DNA from: Candidatus Nanopelagicales bacterium
Lineage (GTDB): Bacteria; Actinomycetota; Actinomycetes; S36-B12
Assembly: GCA_030726915.1 (NCBI GenBank)
Contig: JANRCR010000034.1
Span: forward strand, 1-56,929
Reading direction: 5' to 3'
DNA: 56,929 bases
A model generated the notes under the pieces. The model was given only the letters and a program-made list of their open reading frames with translations. It made no database searches and was not told where the DNA came from. Of the stretch, positions 10,191 to 17,959 are shown in pieces; position 1 is the stretch's first letter; every line of letters starts with the position of its first letter. The translations under genes and the position numbers were made by a program.

Positions 10191-12131
10191 GTGCCTCCGC
10201 GTAGCCTCGCCGACGATCTTCGCGGTCGATCCGACGATGCCCTGGCGCTGCTGCTGGCATCACGCCCTGATCTGCTCCACCCGGTCCCTCCCGATATGAC
10301 CGCCCTGGCAGCACGCGCCGGGTCGGCGACGTCGACGGCCAGAGCGCTGGATCGACTCGACGCACTCTCCCTGGCCGTCGCTCGGGCCGTCGTTGACGCG
10401 GGCGAACCCTGCACCGGACACGACGCCCTCGCCGCCTTCCCTCAGGACTCCCGCGATGAGGCTGAGGAGGCGCTCAGTCGATTGCGCGTCCTCGCCCTCG
10501 TGTGGGGCGATGACGACGCCCTGAGACTGGTGCGCACCGCTCGCGAGTCCATTGCATCGACTCACCCCAGCGACATCGTGTGGCCGCCACCAGTCGTTGA
10601 CGTCACGATGCGCGAGCCAGCACGTGTCGATCTCACGGCGGGCCAGCACGCACTCGCCACGGTCATGGGGGTCACCGCCCTCGCCGAGGCCTGGTCGGGT
10701 GATGACGCACCCGCCGTCTTGCGCAAGGGCGGTCTGGCCGTGCGCGACCTGACCTTGACCGCTCGTCTCCTGCACGTCACAGAGACGACAGCAGCCCTCT
10801 GGATTGAAACGGCTCAGGCTGCGGGACTGCTAGCGCGGGACGCGGAGACCGATGAGCGGTGGCGACCGACTCACGCGTACGACGATTGGCACGATTCCCC
10901 ACTCGCGAGTCAGTGGGTCACGCTCGCGCGCGCATGGTGGAAATGCATGCGGGCACCGTCACTCATCGTGGATGGCGCCAATGCGCTGAGCGACGATGTG
11001 CAACAGCGGGGAATGCCCGCTCTGCGTGAGCAGGTGATCGCCGTCCTCGCCGGCCTCTCCCCCGGCGAGGCGCCAAACAACGCTGCCGATATCGCACGCG
11101 CCGTCGACTCTGTCGCACCGCGCCAGGCCGGGACCGCGCGCGATCACCTCATCCAAGCCATCGTCGATGAACTCGAAATCCTCGGTTTCACAGGTGGCGG
11201 TGCGCTCGCATCCATGGGTCGCGCTGCTGCGGATGTCAACGACGTCACGGCTCACTCCCTCGCGGAAATCGCCATGCCAACCCCCCTGGATCACGTGCTG
11301 ATCCAAGCGGATCTGACAGCTGTGGCTCCCGGACCGCTGCTGCCGGATGTGGCCCGCGAATTGCGCAGCATGGCTGATGTTGAGAGCACCGGTGGGGCTG
11401 TCGTCTACCGATTCACACCCGATTCCATCAGGCGGGCCCTGGACAGGGGTCGGGATGCATCGACACTGCTGGACTTCCTGCGTGGCATCTCACGAACACC
11501 CGTACCCCAGCCACTGGAGTACCTCATTGAGGATGCAGACCGGCGCCACGGAACCGTTCGTGTCGGGGTCGCGAATGCCTACATTCGCTGCGATGACGAG
11601 ACGGCCCTGACGGGTCTCCTGGCGGACCCTCGTGCGCAGACACTCGGGTGCATCCGAGTGTCCCCCACCGTCATCACGGTCAACGGGCGTGTTGAGGATG
11701 CCATTGAATTGCTCCGCGAGCACGGACTCCACCCCGTCGCCGAGACCGCTGATGGCCAGGTCGCCATCGCACGGCCCCGGCGTGCCCGGGCACCGCAGGT
11801 GACCACCACCGCTCCGGTGGTGCGGCGCGATGCAGCACCCGCCCTGATCACGGCCGCGATAGCCACCCTGCGGGCATCAGCACCCGTGGGATCCATGACA
11901 ACCGCCATCGGCCTCAAGCCCATGCCCGCGGCCGACACGATGTCTGTGCTCCGGCGGGCCATCGCCGATTCCGTCCCCGTGTGGCTCGCACATGGTGAGG
12001 AGGATGTGCTCGTGGATCCCATTCGACTCGCGGGAGGCACCCTCACCGCAGTGGATCGATTGACCGGGGAGGCGCGCAGTTTTGCCGTCGCTCGACTAGG
12101 GGCGGCCGAGATTGCGGACGCGACGACGTAG
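10191..12131 (+). CDS. Helicase-associated protein (XPB/Ssl2-like Helicase_C_3 domain)
   Basis: 646 residues, the Rv0862c-type partner of the actinobacterial XPB helicase. The recognisable part begins near residue 365: VLIQADLTAVAPGPLLPDVA, then a winged-helix-like stretch with VVYRFTPDSIRRALDRG and RTPVPQPLEYLIEDADRRHG. The first half is helical with winged-helix character but no catalytic motif. It probably assists XPB in DNA unwinding or repair (inference from consistent neighbourhood). The GTG start is weakly determined; GGAG at 10175-10178 is the better-spaced ribosome site. XPB itself is displaced by 3 kb of inserted genes. Confidence 0.83.
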   Translation: MPPRSLADDLRGRSDDALALLLASRPDLLHPVPPDMTALAARAGSATSTARALDRLDALSLAVARAVVDAGEPCTGHDALAAFPQDSRDEAEEALSRLRVLALVWGDDDALRLVRTARESIASTHPSDIVWPPPVVDVTMREPARVDLTAGQHALATVMGVTALAEAWSGDDAPAVLRKGGLAVRDLTLTARLLHVTETTAALWIETAQAAGLLARDAETDERWRPTHAYDDWHDSPLASQWVTLARAWWKCMRAPSLIVDGANALSDDVQQRGMPALREQVIAVLAGLSPGEAPNNAADIARAVDSVAPRQAGTARDHLIQAIVDELEILGFTGGGALASMGRAAADVNDVTAHSLAEIAMPTPLDHVLIQADLTAVAPGPLLPDVARELRSMADVESTGGAVVYRFTPDSIRRALDRGRDASTLLDFLRGISRTPVPQPLEYLIEDADRRHGTVRVGVANAYIRCDDETALTGLLADPRAQTLGCIRVSPTVITVNGRVEDAIELLREHGLHPVAETADGQVAIARPRRARAPQVTTTAPVVRRDAAPALITAAIATLRASAPVGSMTTAIGLKPMPAADTMSVLRRAIADSVPVWLAHGEEDVLVDPIRLAGGTLTAVDRLTGEARSFAVARLGAAEIADATT

Positions 12132-12160
12132 GCCACGATGCTCGCGCACATCACACGGGT

Positions 12161-13279
12161 CTAACGTGAGCGCGCGTCGATGACCGCCGACCACGTCGTG
12201 AATTCGGCAAGGACAGTCGGGATCGGCTCAACCCCGATGCCGGGACCTGTCGGCACCCGCAACCGCCCATCGTCCAAGACAAATGGCTCCGTGATGTCGG
12301 TGGCGAAATAGCGACTCGATGCGCTGGTATCTCCCGGGAGCGTGAAGCCCGGCAGTGCGGCGAGGGCCACATTGGCGGCCCGACCGATGCCCGTCTCGAG
12401 CATGCCACCACACCACACGGGGATCCCTCGCGCGAGACATAGATCGTGGATCGCCTTGGCTTCGAGATAGCCGCCCACGCGTCCGGGCTTGATATTGATA
12501 ATGCTCGTCGCACCATAGGCAATGGCCGTATCCGCGGTGGCCGTCGAGGTGATGGACTCATCAAGGCACACCGGCGTTGAGATCTGCTCTGCCAGCAGAG
12601 CGTGACCGCGCAGGTCATCCTCGGGCAGTGGCTGCTCGACGAGCAGGAGATCACAGTCATCCATGGCTGCGAGTAGCGCCGTATCGTCTCGCGTATAGGC
12701 CTGGTTGGCGTCGGTCTGCAGCGGGATATCCGGCCACGCCTCGCGCACGGCCCGCACCGCCTCCTCGTCCCAGCCCGGCTCGATCTTGAGCTTGATCCGC
12801 CGATAGCCAGCATCGACGTACGACGCCACCTCCTCGAGGAGGGCATCAATCCCGGTGGGGATGCCGACCGAGACCCCGCAGTCAACCTCGGTGCGCACGG
12901 CACCGAGGTAGTCGGCGAGCGAGCGTCGCTGCTCACGCAACGACGCGTCCAGGATGGCGGTCTCCAGAGCCGCCTTGGCCATCGGATGACCGACAAGCCG
13001 GCGCATGCGCTCATGTGCTGCCTGCGCATCGCAGGAGCGGTCCACAAGCACCCGGGGGATCAGGTGCTCGGTGAGTACGTTGACAGCTCCATCGACGTAC
13101 TCCGCGGAGTAGCCCGGCCACTCCATCGCCACGCACTCCGCCCATCCGGAGAGGCCGGTATCGGTCACGACCTCGACCAGCAGGACGTCACGCGCCACCT
13201 GGGTGCCGAAAGAGGTTCGGAAGGGGCGCACGAGCGGGATGTCGATGCGGTGAAGTCGGATGGTCTCGATCAGGCTCAT
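12161..13279 (-). CDS. N-acyl (N-succinyl) amino acid racemase / o-succinylbenzoate synthase-like enzyme
   Basis: Enolase-superfamily enzyme, 372 residues. All catalytic positions are visible: K163-L-K165, D190, E215, D240 and K264, the two-lysine set used for 1,1-proton transfer. Family members either make o-succinylbenzoate for menaquinone or racemise N-succinyl-amino acids. No men genes are nearby, whereas a GNAT acyltransferase and an M20 deacylase are adjacent, so the racemase role is favoured (inference). The start MSLIETIRLHRID overlaps the GNAT stop by four nt (ATGA), so the two are translationally coupled. A dual function remains possible. Confidence 0.88.
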   Translation of the reverse strand: MSLIETIRLHRIDIPLVRPFRTSFGTQVARDVLLVEVVTDTGLSGWAECVAMEWPGYSAEYVDGAVNVLTEHLIPRVLVDRSCDAQAAHERMRRLVGHPMAKAALETAILDASLREQRRSLADYLGAVRTEVDCGVSVGIPTGIDALLEEVASYVDAGYRRIKLKIEPGWDEEAVRAVREAWPDIPLQTDANQAYTRDDTALLAAMDDCDLLLVEQPLPEDDLRGHALLAEQISTPVCLDESITSTATADTAIAYGATSIINIKPGRVGGYLEAKAIHDLCLARGIPVWCGGMLETGIGRAANVALAALPGFTLPGDTSASSRYFATDITEPFVLDDGRLRVPTGPGIGVEPIPTVLAEFTTWSAVIDARSR

Positions 13280-14160
13280 GTCGACACCGCGGGCGCCAAG
13301 AGGTAGGCGCCGGTGCTCGTCACTGCTGAGACACCCAAGCCCATCGCAAAGGACTCCGTCAGTGCCTCGCGAACCGCCAGCCGCCATTGAAGTCCGATCT
13401 CTGGGTCGGCCCGTCGCACGGCGACGATGTCATCCGGCAGCGACACCAGGACGGTCTCTCCCGCCATCGGCGGCGCCGCCAGTCGAGGTCGCCCGTCCTC
13501 ATCCATGTGGATGAGGTCACGGGACTCCTGAGCGAGTTCGTCGTGGTGTGTCCGACCCGAAGCACCGAGGGCCGCATGCCGCGCACGGTCGGAGTCGACA
13601 ACCCACCAGGCCACGAGCCGATCGGTGCGATCTCCCGCGTTGATGGCGTCGTTCATCTCACCGTAGAAGTCTGCGTAATAGTCGCGGATGTCGACTCCGA
13701 GCCGATTGACGTTGATGTGGGCGTTGCGGCGCACCAGCGGATCGAACGTCCACGAGACGACGGGGATGCCCTGCTCCATCGCCCAGGCGCGCTGGTGCTG
13801 CTTGATAGCCACGCCGATGCCGCGGTCGCGCATCCCTTCCACCACGGCCGCCATGTGGCTGTGCAGGTAGACACCTCCTGGCACCAGGGCGTCTCGTGCC
13901 GGGAATCCGAGCGCTGCGCCCACGACCTGATCGGTGTCCTCATCCGTCACGATGCTGCAGTAGCCACCACCGTGGACGAGGGCACGCAGCAGGTTGGATG
14001 TCACCTGGGAGCCCTCGGTCGGCCACACCTCGTCAAAGACCGCCCGCGCCTGGGTCAGGGAGCGCGGCTCTTCTGCAATGTCGATACGCAGTCCCACAGC
14101 CGGAACGGTATCGGGATCGACCCCTCCGCGCAGGTGCGACGACCCGGGATGGGGCACCAT
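13276..14160 (-). CDS. GNAT-family acyltransferase (COG3375-like), candidate N-succinyltransferase
   Basis: About 294 residues of the COG3375 group of predicted acetyltransferases. The acyl-CoA-binding region is HMAAVVEGMRDRGIGVAIKQ (R/Q-x-x-G-x-G/A type), followed by WTFDPLVRRNAHINVNRLG, which is characteristic of the group. In Geobacillus a homologous gene beside the racemase N-succinylates D-amino acids; the same role is inferred here. The start taken is ATG 14160 (MVPHPGSS). It diverges from the M20 gene with only six nt between the start codons, so the two promoters must overlap each other's coding sequence. Confidence 0.82.
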   Translation of the reverse strand: MVPHPGSSHLRGGVDPDTVPAVGLRIDIAEEPRSLTQARAVFDEVWPTEGSQVTSNLLRALVHGGGYCSIVTDEDTDQVVGAALGFPARDALVPGGVYLHSHMAAVVEGMRDRGIGVAIKQHQRAWAMEQGIPVVSWTFDPLVRRNAHINVNRLGVDIRDYYADFYGEMNDAINAGDRTDRLVAWWVVDSDRARHAALGASGRTHHDELAQESRDLIHMDEDGRPRLAAPPMAGETVLVSLPDDIVAVRRADPEIGLQWRLAVREALTESFAMGLGVSAVTSTGAYLLAPAVST

Positions 14161-14166
14161 GGCCCG

Positions 14167-15300
14167 GTGACCACCAACCTTCTCGACCATGCGCGACACC
14201 GCCAGGGCGACCTCATCGAGGGCGTGCGCACCCTGGTCGAGGTCGAATCACCCTCGGCTGACCTCACCGCCTGCCAGCAGGTCGCCACGGCCACGGCTGG
14301 GCTCATGGACTCCTGGCTGGGCACGCCCGCCCGTGTGCTGGACCACAATGGGCGACCGGTCGTCCGCTGGGGAGCGGATGAGCCACGAGCACTCCTGCTC
14401 GGCCACATCGACACCGTCTGGCCTGTCGGCACCCTGGAACGCATCCCGTGGCAGATCGAGGGTGACCGCATGCGCGGTCCCGGGGTTTTTGACATGAAGG
14501 TCGGTGTCGTCCAGGCGATTGCCGCGACAGCACTGCTCGGGCTCGGCCCCGATGACGGCGTGGGCATCGTGCTCACCACCGATGAGGAGATCGGCTCCGG
14601 CACCTCACGGACGCTCATCGAGGATGCGGCGCGCCACGCTGACGCGGTGCTCGTGCTCGAACCGTCCGTGGCGGGTCACCTGAAGACAGCCCGCAAGGGC
14701 ACATCGTGGTACGTCGTGGAGATCACCGGACGCGCGTCCCACGCCGGCCTTGATCCCGAGCGTGGCATCAATGCCCTCGTCGAAGCCGCTGACCTCGTCC
14801 GAGTGGCAGTCACCTGGGCGGATCCAGCCGTGGGCACCACCGTGACTCCCACGACGGCGCGAGCCGGAGTCACCGACAACACCGTGCCGGACACGGCCAT
14901 CATCGGCATCGACGTACGGGCCTGGTCCGCTGAGGAACAGCAGCGCATCGACAACCTCATGCGGGGGTGGAAGCCCTCCCATCCGGAGGCGGGCGTGCGC
15001 ATCATCAACGGTGGTATCAATCGCCCTGCGATGGAAGAATCTGCCGGATCCGGCCTCGCTCAACTCGCGGAGGTGTGTGCGGTGCAGCTCGGGATAGCAC
15101 CCATCGGCTCGCGCGCCGTCGGCGGAGCCAGCGACGGCAACTTCACCGCGGCCCTCGGCATCCCGACCCTCGATGGCCTCGGTGCGGTGGGCGATGGGGC
15201 GCACGCCGAGCATGAATGGGCAAGTGTGATGGCGATGCCCGAGCGCACCGCACTGATTGCTGCGCTCCTCTCGGCCATCCTCGCCGGAGGGTTGGCATGA
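14167..15300 (+). CDS. M20-family metallopeptidase, candidate N-acyl-L-amino-acid deacylase
   Basis: 377 residues, glutamate-carboxypeptidase (CPG2) type. The dinuclear zinc ligands and catalytic residues are H80 and D82 (LLLGHIDTVWP), D109 (RGPGVFDMKVG), E140-E141 (TTDEEIGSG), E165 (LVLEPS) and a C-terminal His in GDGAHAEHEW. The middle lid domain is present. With the racemase and GNAT genes it completes the set needed to turn D-amino acids into L-amino acids through N-succinyl intermediates, where the hydrolase is L-specific (inference). Its TGA overlaps the XPB start (ATGA), so it now leads the XPB transcript. Confidence 0.87.
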   Translation: MTTNLLDHARHRQGDLIEGVRTLVEVESPSADLTACQQVATATAGLMDSWLGTPARVLDHNGRPVVRWGADEPRALLLGHIDTVWPVGTLERIPWQIEGDRMRGPGVFDMKVGVVQAIAATALLGLGPDDGVGIVLTTDEEIGSGTSRTLIEDAARHADAVLVLEPSVAGHLKTARKGTSWYVVEITGRASHAGLDPERGINALVEAADLVRVAVTWADPAVGTTVTPTTARAGVTDNTVPDTAIIGIDVRAWSAEEQQRIDNLMRGWKPSHPEAGVRIINGGINRPAMEESAGSGLAQLAEVCAVQLGIAPIGSRAVGGASDGNFTAALGIPTLDGLGAVGDGAHAEHEWASVMAMPERTALIAALLSAILAGGLA

Positions 15301-16952
15301 CCGACGGACCGCTGATCGTCCAAAGCGACAAGACCGTTCTCCTCGAGGTCGACCACGCTCAGGCGGTGGACGCGCGTCGCGCCATTGCTCCCTTCGCCGA
15401 GCTTGAGCGAGCCCCCGAACACATCCACACCTACCGCGTGACACCCCTGGCGCTGTGGAATGCGCGTGCAGCCGGTCATGACGCCGAGCAATTCGTTGAC
15501 ATTCTCCTGAAGTATTCGCGCTACGCCGTGCCCCACGCCCTGCTTGTGGACATCGCCGAGACCATGGACCGCTACGGCCGTCTCGCCATCGCCAAGCACC
15601 CCACGCACGGACTCGTCCTCACGACGACGGACCGTCCGGTCTTGGAGGAGGTCTTGCGCAGCAAGAAGGTCGCCCCCCTGATGGGTGCCCGCATCGATGA
15701 CGACACCGTGCTGGTGCATCCCAGCGAGCGAGGCCATCTCAAGCAGGTGTTGCTCACACTCGGCTGGCCGGCAGAAGATCACGCGGGCTACGTCGACGGC
15801 GAACACCACGCCATCGCACTGGTCGAAGAGGGCTGGTCGCTGCGTCCCTACCAGGCCGACGCGGTCGAGGGATTCTGGGCCGGTGGCTCCGGAGTCGTGG
15901 TCCTGCCCTGCGGTGCGGGCAAGACGATCGTCGGAGCGGCGGCCATGGCACGCGCCCAGGCGACCACCCTCATCCTGGTGACCAGCACCGTCTCAGCCCG
16001 CCAATGGAAGGCCGAATTGCTCGCTCGCACCACCCTCACCGAGGATGAAATCGGTGAATACTCCGGTGCCCGCAAGGAGATTCGCCCTGTGACGATTGCG
16101 ACGTACCAGGTCATGACGACACGACGCAAGGGAGTGCTCCCCCACCTGGAGGTCTTCGACTCTCGCGACTGGGGCCTGATCATCTACGACGAGGTCCATC
16201 TCCTACCCGCTCCGATCTTCCGTTTCACCGCTGACATTCAGTCACGGCGTCGCCTGGGGCTGACAGCCACGCTCGTGCGTGAAGACGGACGCGAGGGCGA
16301 TGTCTTTACCCTCATCGGCCCCAAGCGCTTTGATGCCCCGTGGAAGGAGGTGGAGGCGCAGGGGTGGATCGCTCCTGCCGAGTGCGTCGAGGTGCGGGTC
16401 ACCCTGCCGGACGGCGAGCGCCTCGTCTACGCCACCGCGGAGCCCGAGGAGCGCTATCGCCTCGCGGCGACGACGGATGAAAAGACGCGATTGGTCGAAG
16501 TCCTCCTGGAGCGGCATGCCGATGAGCAGATTCTTGTCATCGGTCAGTACCTGGATCAGCTCGCGGACATCGCCGAGCGGGTCGGTGCCCCCACCATCAC
16601 CGGTGAAACGGGTGTCAAGGAACGTGAGCGACTCTTCGAGGCATTCCGCCAGGGCGAGGAGAGGGTGCTCGTGGTGAGCAAAGTGGCCAACTTCTCGGTG
16701 GATCTCCCGGAGGCGTCCGTGGCCATCCAGGTCAGCGGCTCCTTCGGCTCCCGGCAGGAAGAAGCGCAACGCCTCGGACGTTTGCTGCGCCCCAAGCGGG
16801 ACGGCAAGCGCGCACTCTTCTACACCGTCGTGGCTCGGGACACGGTGGACGCGGATTTTGCCCAGCATAGGCAGCGATTCCTCGCCGAACAGGGCTACTC
16901 GTATCACATCGTTGATGCCCAGGACATCGAGCGCGTCGAAGAGAGTGAGTGA
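15297..16952 (+). CDS. XPB/ERCC3-type DNA helicase
   Basis: 551-residue SF2 helicase of the bacterial XPB family. An N-terminal damage-recognition-like domain (1-185) precedes the motor: Walker A PCGAGKT at 204-210, DEVH box in IIYDEVHLLP, motif III LTATLVRED, then the second RecA lobe with QEEAQRLGRLLRPK (motif VI). It unwinds 3'-5' DNA and is linked to nucleotide-excision-like repair. The start is the ATG that overlaps the M20 stop; a longer frame from 15216 lies inside M20 and is rejected. The next membrane gene starts on its stop codon (TGATG). Confidence 0.94.
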   Translation: MTDGPLIVQSDKTVLLEVDHAQAVDARRAIAPFAELERAPEHIHTYRVTPLALWNARAAGHDAEQFVDILLKYSRYAVPHALLVDIAETMDRYGRLAIAKHPTHGLVLTTTDRPVLEEVLRSKKVAPLMGARIDDDTVLVHPSERGHLKQVLLTLGWPAEDHAGYVDGEHHAIALVEEGWSLRPYQADAVEGFWAGGSGVVVLPCGAGKTIVGAAAMARAQATTLILVTSTVSARQWKAELLARTTLTEDEIGEYSGARKEIRPVTIATYQVMTTRRKGVLPHLEVFDSRDWGLIIYDEVHLLPAPIFRFTADIQSRRRLGLTATLVREDGREGDVFTLIGPKRFDAPWKEVEAQGWIAPAECVEVRVTLPDGERLVYATAEPEERYRLAATTDEKTRLVEVLLERHADEQILVIGQYLDQLADIAERVGAPTITGETGVKERERLFEAFRQGEERVLVVSKVANFSVDLPEASVAIQVSGSFGSRQEEAQRLGRLLRPKRDGKRALFYTVVARDTVDADFAQHRQRFLAEQGYSYHIVDAQDIERVEESE

Positions 16953-17461
16953 TGGCCCCGTCCGCGGATACCGTGACCACTCGCCAACGCCTGTCAGAAA
17001 CAACCCTGGCGATCTACGCCGCGATCACCCTGCTGGGAGTCACCGCTGCCGCGAGTTGGAAGGGCCTCTTCGTTGAGGGATCTGAATTCGTCGTCATCAT
17101 CATCGCCACGGCTTTGACCGTCGCCGTGGCGCACGTGTGGGCCACGGTGGCAGCCCACCGGCTCGTGCGGCATGAAGCACTCCCCCGCGCAGAGTGGCGG
17201 TTGGAATTGCGAAACTCAGTCGCGGTCTTTGTCGTGGGTGGTCTCGCCGTGGTGACATTCCTCGTGGCCACGGCCCTCGGCGCAGAGTTGGCCGGGGCGG
17301 TGGCATTCACGCTGCTGATGCTCGTCGCAGTGCTCTTTGTCGTCGGCGTGGTCGGGGGGCGACGGGAGAATCGGTCATGGCTGCAGTCCGCGGGACTGGG
17401 GCTGCTCGACTCCTCCATCGGCCTCGTGATCCTGCTCGCCAAGGTCACCCTGGGCGCGTGA
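16952..17461 (+). CDS. Multi-pass membrane protein of unknown function
   Basis: 169 residues with about five hydrophobic helices and a short charged N-terminus (ADTVTTRQRLSE). A conserved-looking His/Arg stretch, AHVWATVAAHRLVRHEALPR, lies between helices 2 and 3. No family recognised. Its ATG is embedded in the XPB stop (TGATG), implying translational coupling with the helicase. A GTG three nt upstream is an alternative start. Confidence 0.68.
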   Translation: MAPSADTVTTRQRLSETTLAIYAAITLLGVTAAASWKGLFVEGSEFVVIIIATALTVAVAHVWATVAAHRLVRHEALPRAEWRLELRNSVAVFVVGGLAVVTFLVATALGAELAGAVAFTLLMLVAVLFVVGVVGGRRENRSWLQSAGLGLLDSSIGLVILLAKVTLGA

Positions 17462-17941
17462 TCAGGACACCTGCAGGCCCACCGTGCCCGCGAGACTGAA
17501 GGTGATGGATGAGATGCCGCTGAGCCCGGGGATCGGAATCGAAATGTCATTCATGGTCACGAATCCGCCGAGGAGCAGGTGACGGGGATCATCTCCGGGT
17601 TGGGGGGTGGCCTCCACCGACATCGGCACATCGACCTGGCCGGCCCGCGCGTTCCCTGAGACCGCCCAGGGATGGTCCGACGCTGCGCCCTCAGCCTCAA
17701 AGATGAGCACGTCTCCATCGAAACGCTTCACCATCGCTCGCGCCGCTCCCTGCATGAGGAAGTTGGACGCGTGCAACTTTTCCAATGACATCTCGATGCG
17801 CAGCCGCACGGTCGACCGCGCAATCTGCAGGCCACCACCGGTGACCGGGGCGCTCACCTCAAGTGACGTCGGGAAGTCGTGGGTCTGGAGGGTGATGGGG
17901 CTCCCCGGCTCGATGGTCCAGGTCCCGGTCGCTGAAGTCAC
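17462..17941 (-). CDS. Hypothetical protein, possibly YceI-like beta-barrel
   Basis: 159 residues and no signal peptide. Alternating hydrophobic/polar strands and the opening TGTWTIEPGSPITL resemble the start of YceI-family lipocalin-like proteins, and the later NARAGQVDVPMSVEATPQ segment is compatible with that fold. The middle does not match well, so the assignment is tentative. The start is a GTG with only a weak ribosome site. It is immediately convergent with the XPB-operon membrane gene and lies 18 nt upstream of the next minus-strand stop. Confidence 0.45.
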   Translation of the reverse strand: MTSATGTWTIEPGSPITLQTHDFPTSLEVSAPVTGGGLQIARSTVRLRIEMSLEKLHASNFLMQGAARAMVKRFDGDVLIFEAEGAASDHPWAVSGNARAGQVDVPMSVEATPQPGDDPRHLLLGGFVTMNDISIPIPGLSGISSITFSLAGTVGLQVS

Positions 17942-17959
17942 GGGAGCCAGCCTGCCATG

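Noticed and set aside
13387-14166. N-terminal extension of the M20 peptidase
   Set aside because: It is antisense to the conserved GNAT gene; the M20 domain begins at 14167.
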